Source of the DNA: Urinicoccus timonensis
Lineage (GTDB): Bacteria > Bacillota > Clostridia > Tissierellales > Peptoniphilaceae
Length of the DNA: 6,696 nt
Direction: 5' to 3'
NCBI RefSeq assembly: GCF_900232945.1
Contig: NZ_OCTU01000001.1
Span: forward strand, 107,533-114,228
Shown: in pieces, positions 6,634-6,696 of the stretch
Numbering within the stretch: the stretch's first letter is position 1
How the letters are laid out: every line of letters starts with the position of its first letter
Made by a program: the position numbers and the translations under genes
Notes under the pieces: model-generated
Told to the model about the DNA's origin: nothing
Seen by the model: the letters and a program-made list of their open reading frames with translations, nothing else
Databases searched by the model: none

Positions 6634-6654
6634 ATCTATGATAAAATTATAGAT
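6634..6654. repeat. Imperfect inverted repeat ATCTATGAT/ATTATAGAT containing a leftward -10-like box
   Basis: Nine-bp arms with one G-T pair surround AAA. On the minus strand the right arm reads TATAAT (complement of 6646-6651), a perfect -10 box for leftward transcription, but no convincing -35 lies 17-18 bp upstream. It may be an operator-like site at a weak or activated promoter for the mob region. Confidence 0.35.
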
Positions 6655-6680
6655 ATTAGGGATGAAATGGGATTGTTTTA

Positions 6681-6690
6681 TGTGCTTGCT
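6681..6690 (+). repeat. Direct repeat TGTGCTTGCT, copy 2
   Basis: Exact second copy of the ten-base word at 6567-6576, 114 bp away and six bases from the right window edge. An open frame starting at 6661 or 6667 passes through it but is cut by the edge and too short to call. Confidence 0.45.
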
Positions 6691-6696
6691 GGGTTT

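Larger units (their letters stand above)
6441..6696. other. Candidate origin of transfer (oriT) upstream of mobC
   Basis: These 256 bases contain no convincing gene but carry five or six inverted repeats, a terminator-like hairpin and a 10-bp direct repeat, directly upstream of mobC-mobA. In most small MOBP modules oriT lies just upstream of the accessory and relaxase genes, so this is the expected place. I cannot point to the nic dinucleotide. The best candidates are the DNA flanking the repeats at 6473-6488 and 6547-6566. The region continues beyond the window edge. Confidence 0.55.

Noticed and set aside
6661..6696. Rightward open frames starting ATGAAATGGGAT or ATGGGATTG at the right edge
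   Set aside because: Only 10-12 codons are visible before the window ends and there is no proper ribosome site, so neither can be called a gene.

Overview
The window is strongly AT-rich, with AT-ending codons, A/T-rich spacers, good AAGGAG-type ribosome binding sites and lysine/asparagine-rich proteins. This fits a low-GC Firmicute. A Gram-positive anaerobic coccus of the Anaerococcus/Peptoniphilus type is my guess from gene style, but nothing here fixes the genus. No rRNA, tRNA or CRISPR array was seen.

Layout. (1) Positions 1-1689 (+) hold the 3' part of a FtsX/MacB-type ABC transporter permease. Its reading frame is already open at the first base, so the true start lies outside the window. 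A strong intrinsic terminator follows (1691-1727). (2) A promoter with an extended -10 box (1756-1785) drives a 66-aa Cro/CI-type helix-turn-helix protein (1839-2039). A 156-base spacer follows, and then a large gene (2196-4712) for a protein that joins an N-terminal PHP metal-phosphoesterase domain to a C-terminal SMC/ABC-type ATPase. This is the TrlF / Ppl type of protein, reported as a single-gene anti-phage system. (3) On the other strand, converging on it, is a mobilization operon: mobC (6440-6084, relaxosome accessory protein) followed one base later by a MOBP-type relaxase (6082-4751). (4) The stretch upstream of mobC (6441-6696) has no convincing gene. It is filled with inverted repeats, one leftward terminator-like hairpin and a 10-bp direct repeat, and is the natural place for the origin of transfer.

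Reading the window as a whole: the oriT-like region, mobC and the relaxase form the processing module of a mobilizable or integrative-conjugative element. The HTH protein plus PHP-ATPase look like a defence cargo carried beside it. The permease may be host chromosome, separated from the element by the terminator, or another cargo gene; the window cannot decide. The likely regulatory logic is that the small HTH protein controls the promoter it shares with the ATPase through a palindrome overlapping the -10 box, keeping a potentially toxic nuclease/ATPase in check. The mob genes appear to be made from one leftward transcript with coupled translation.
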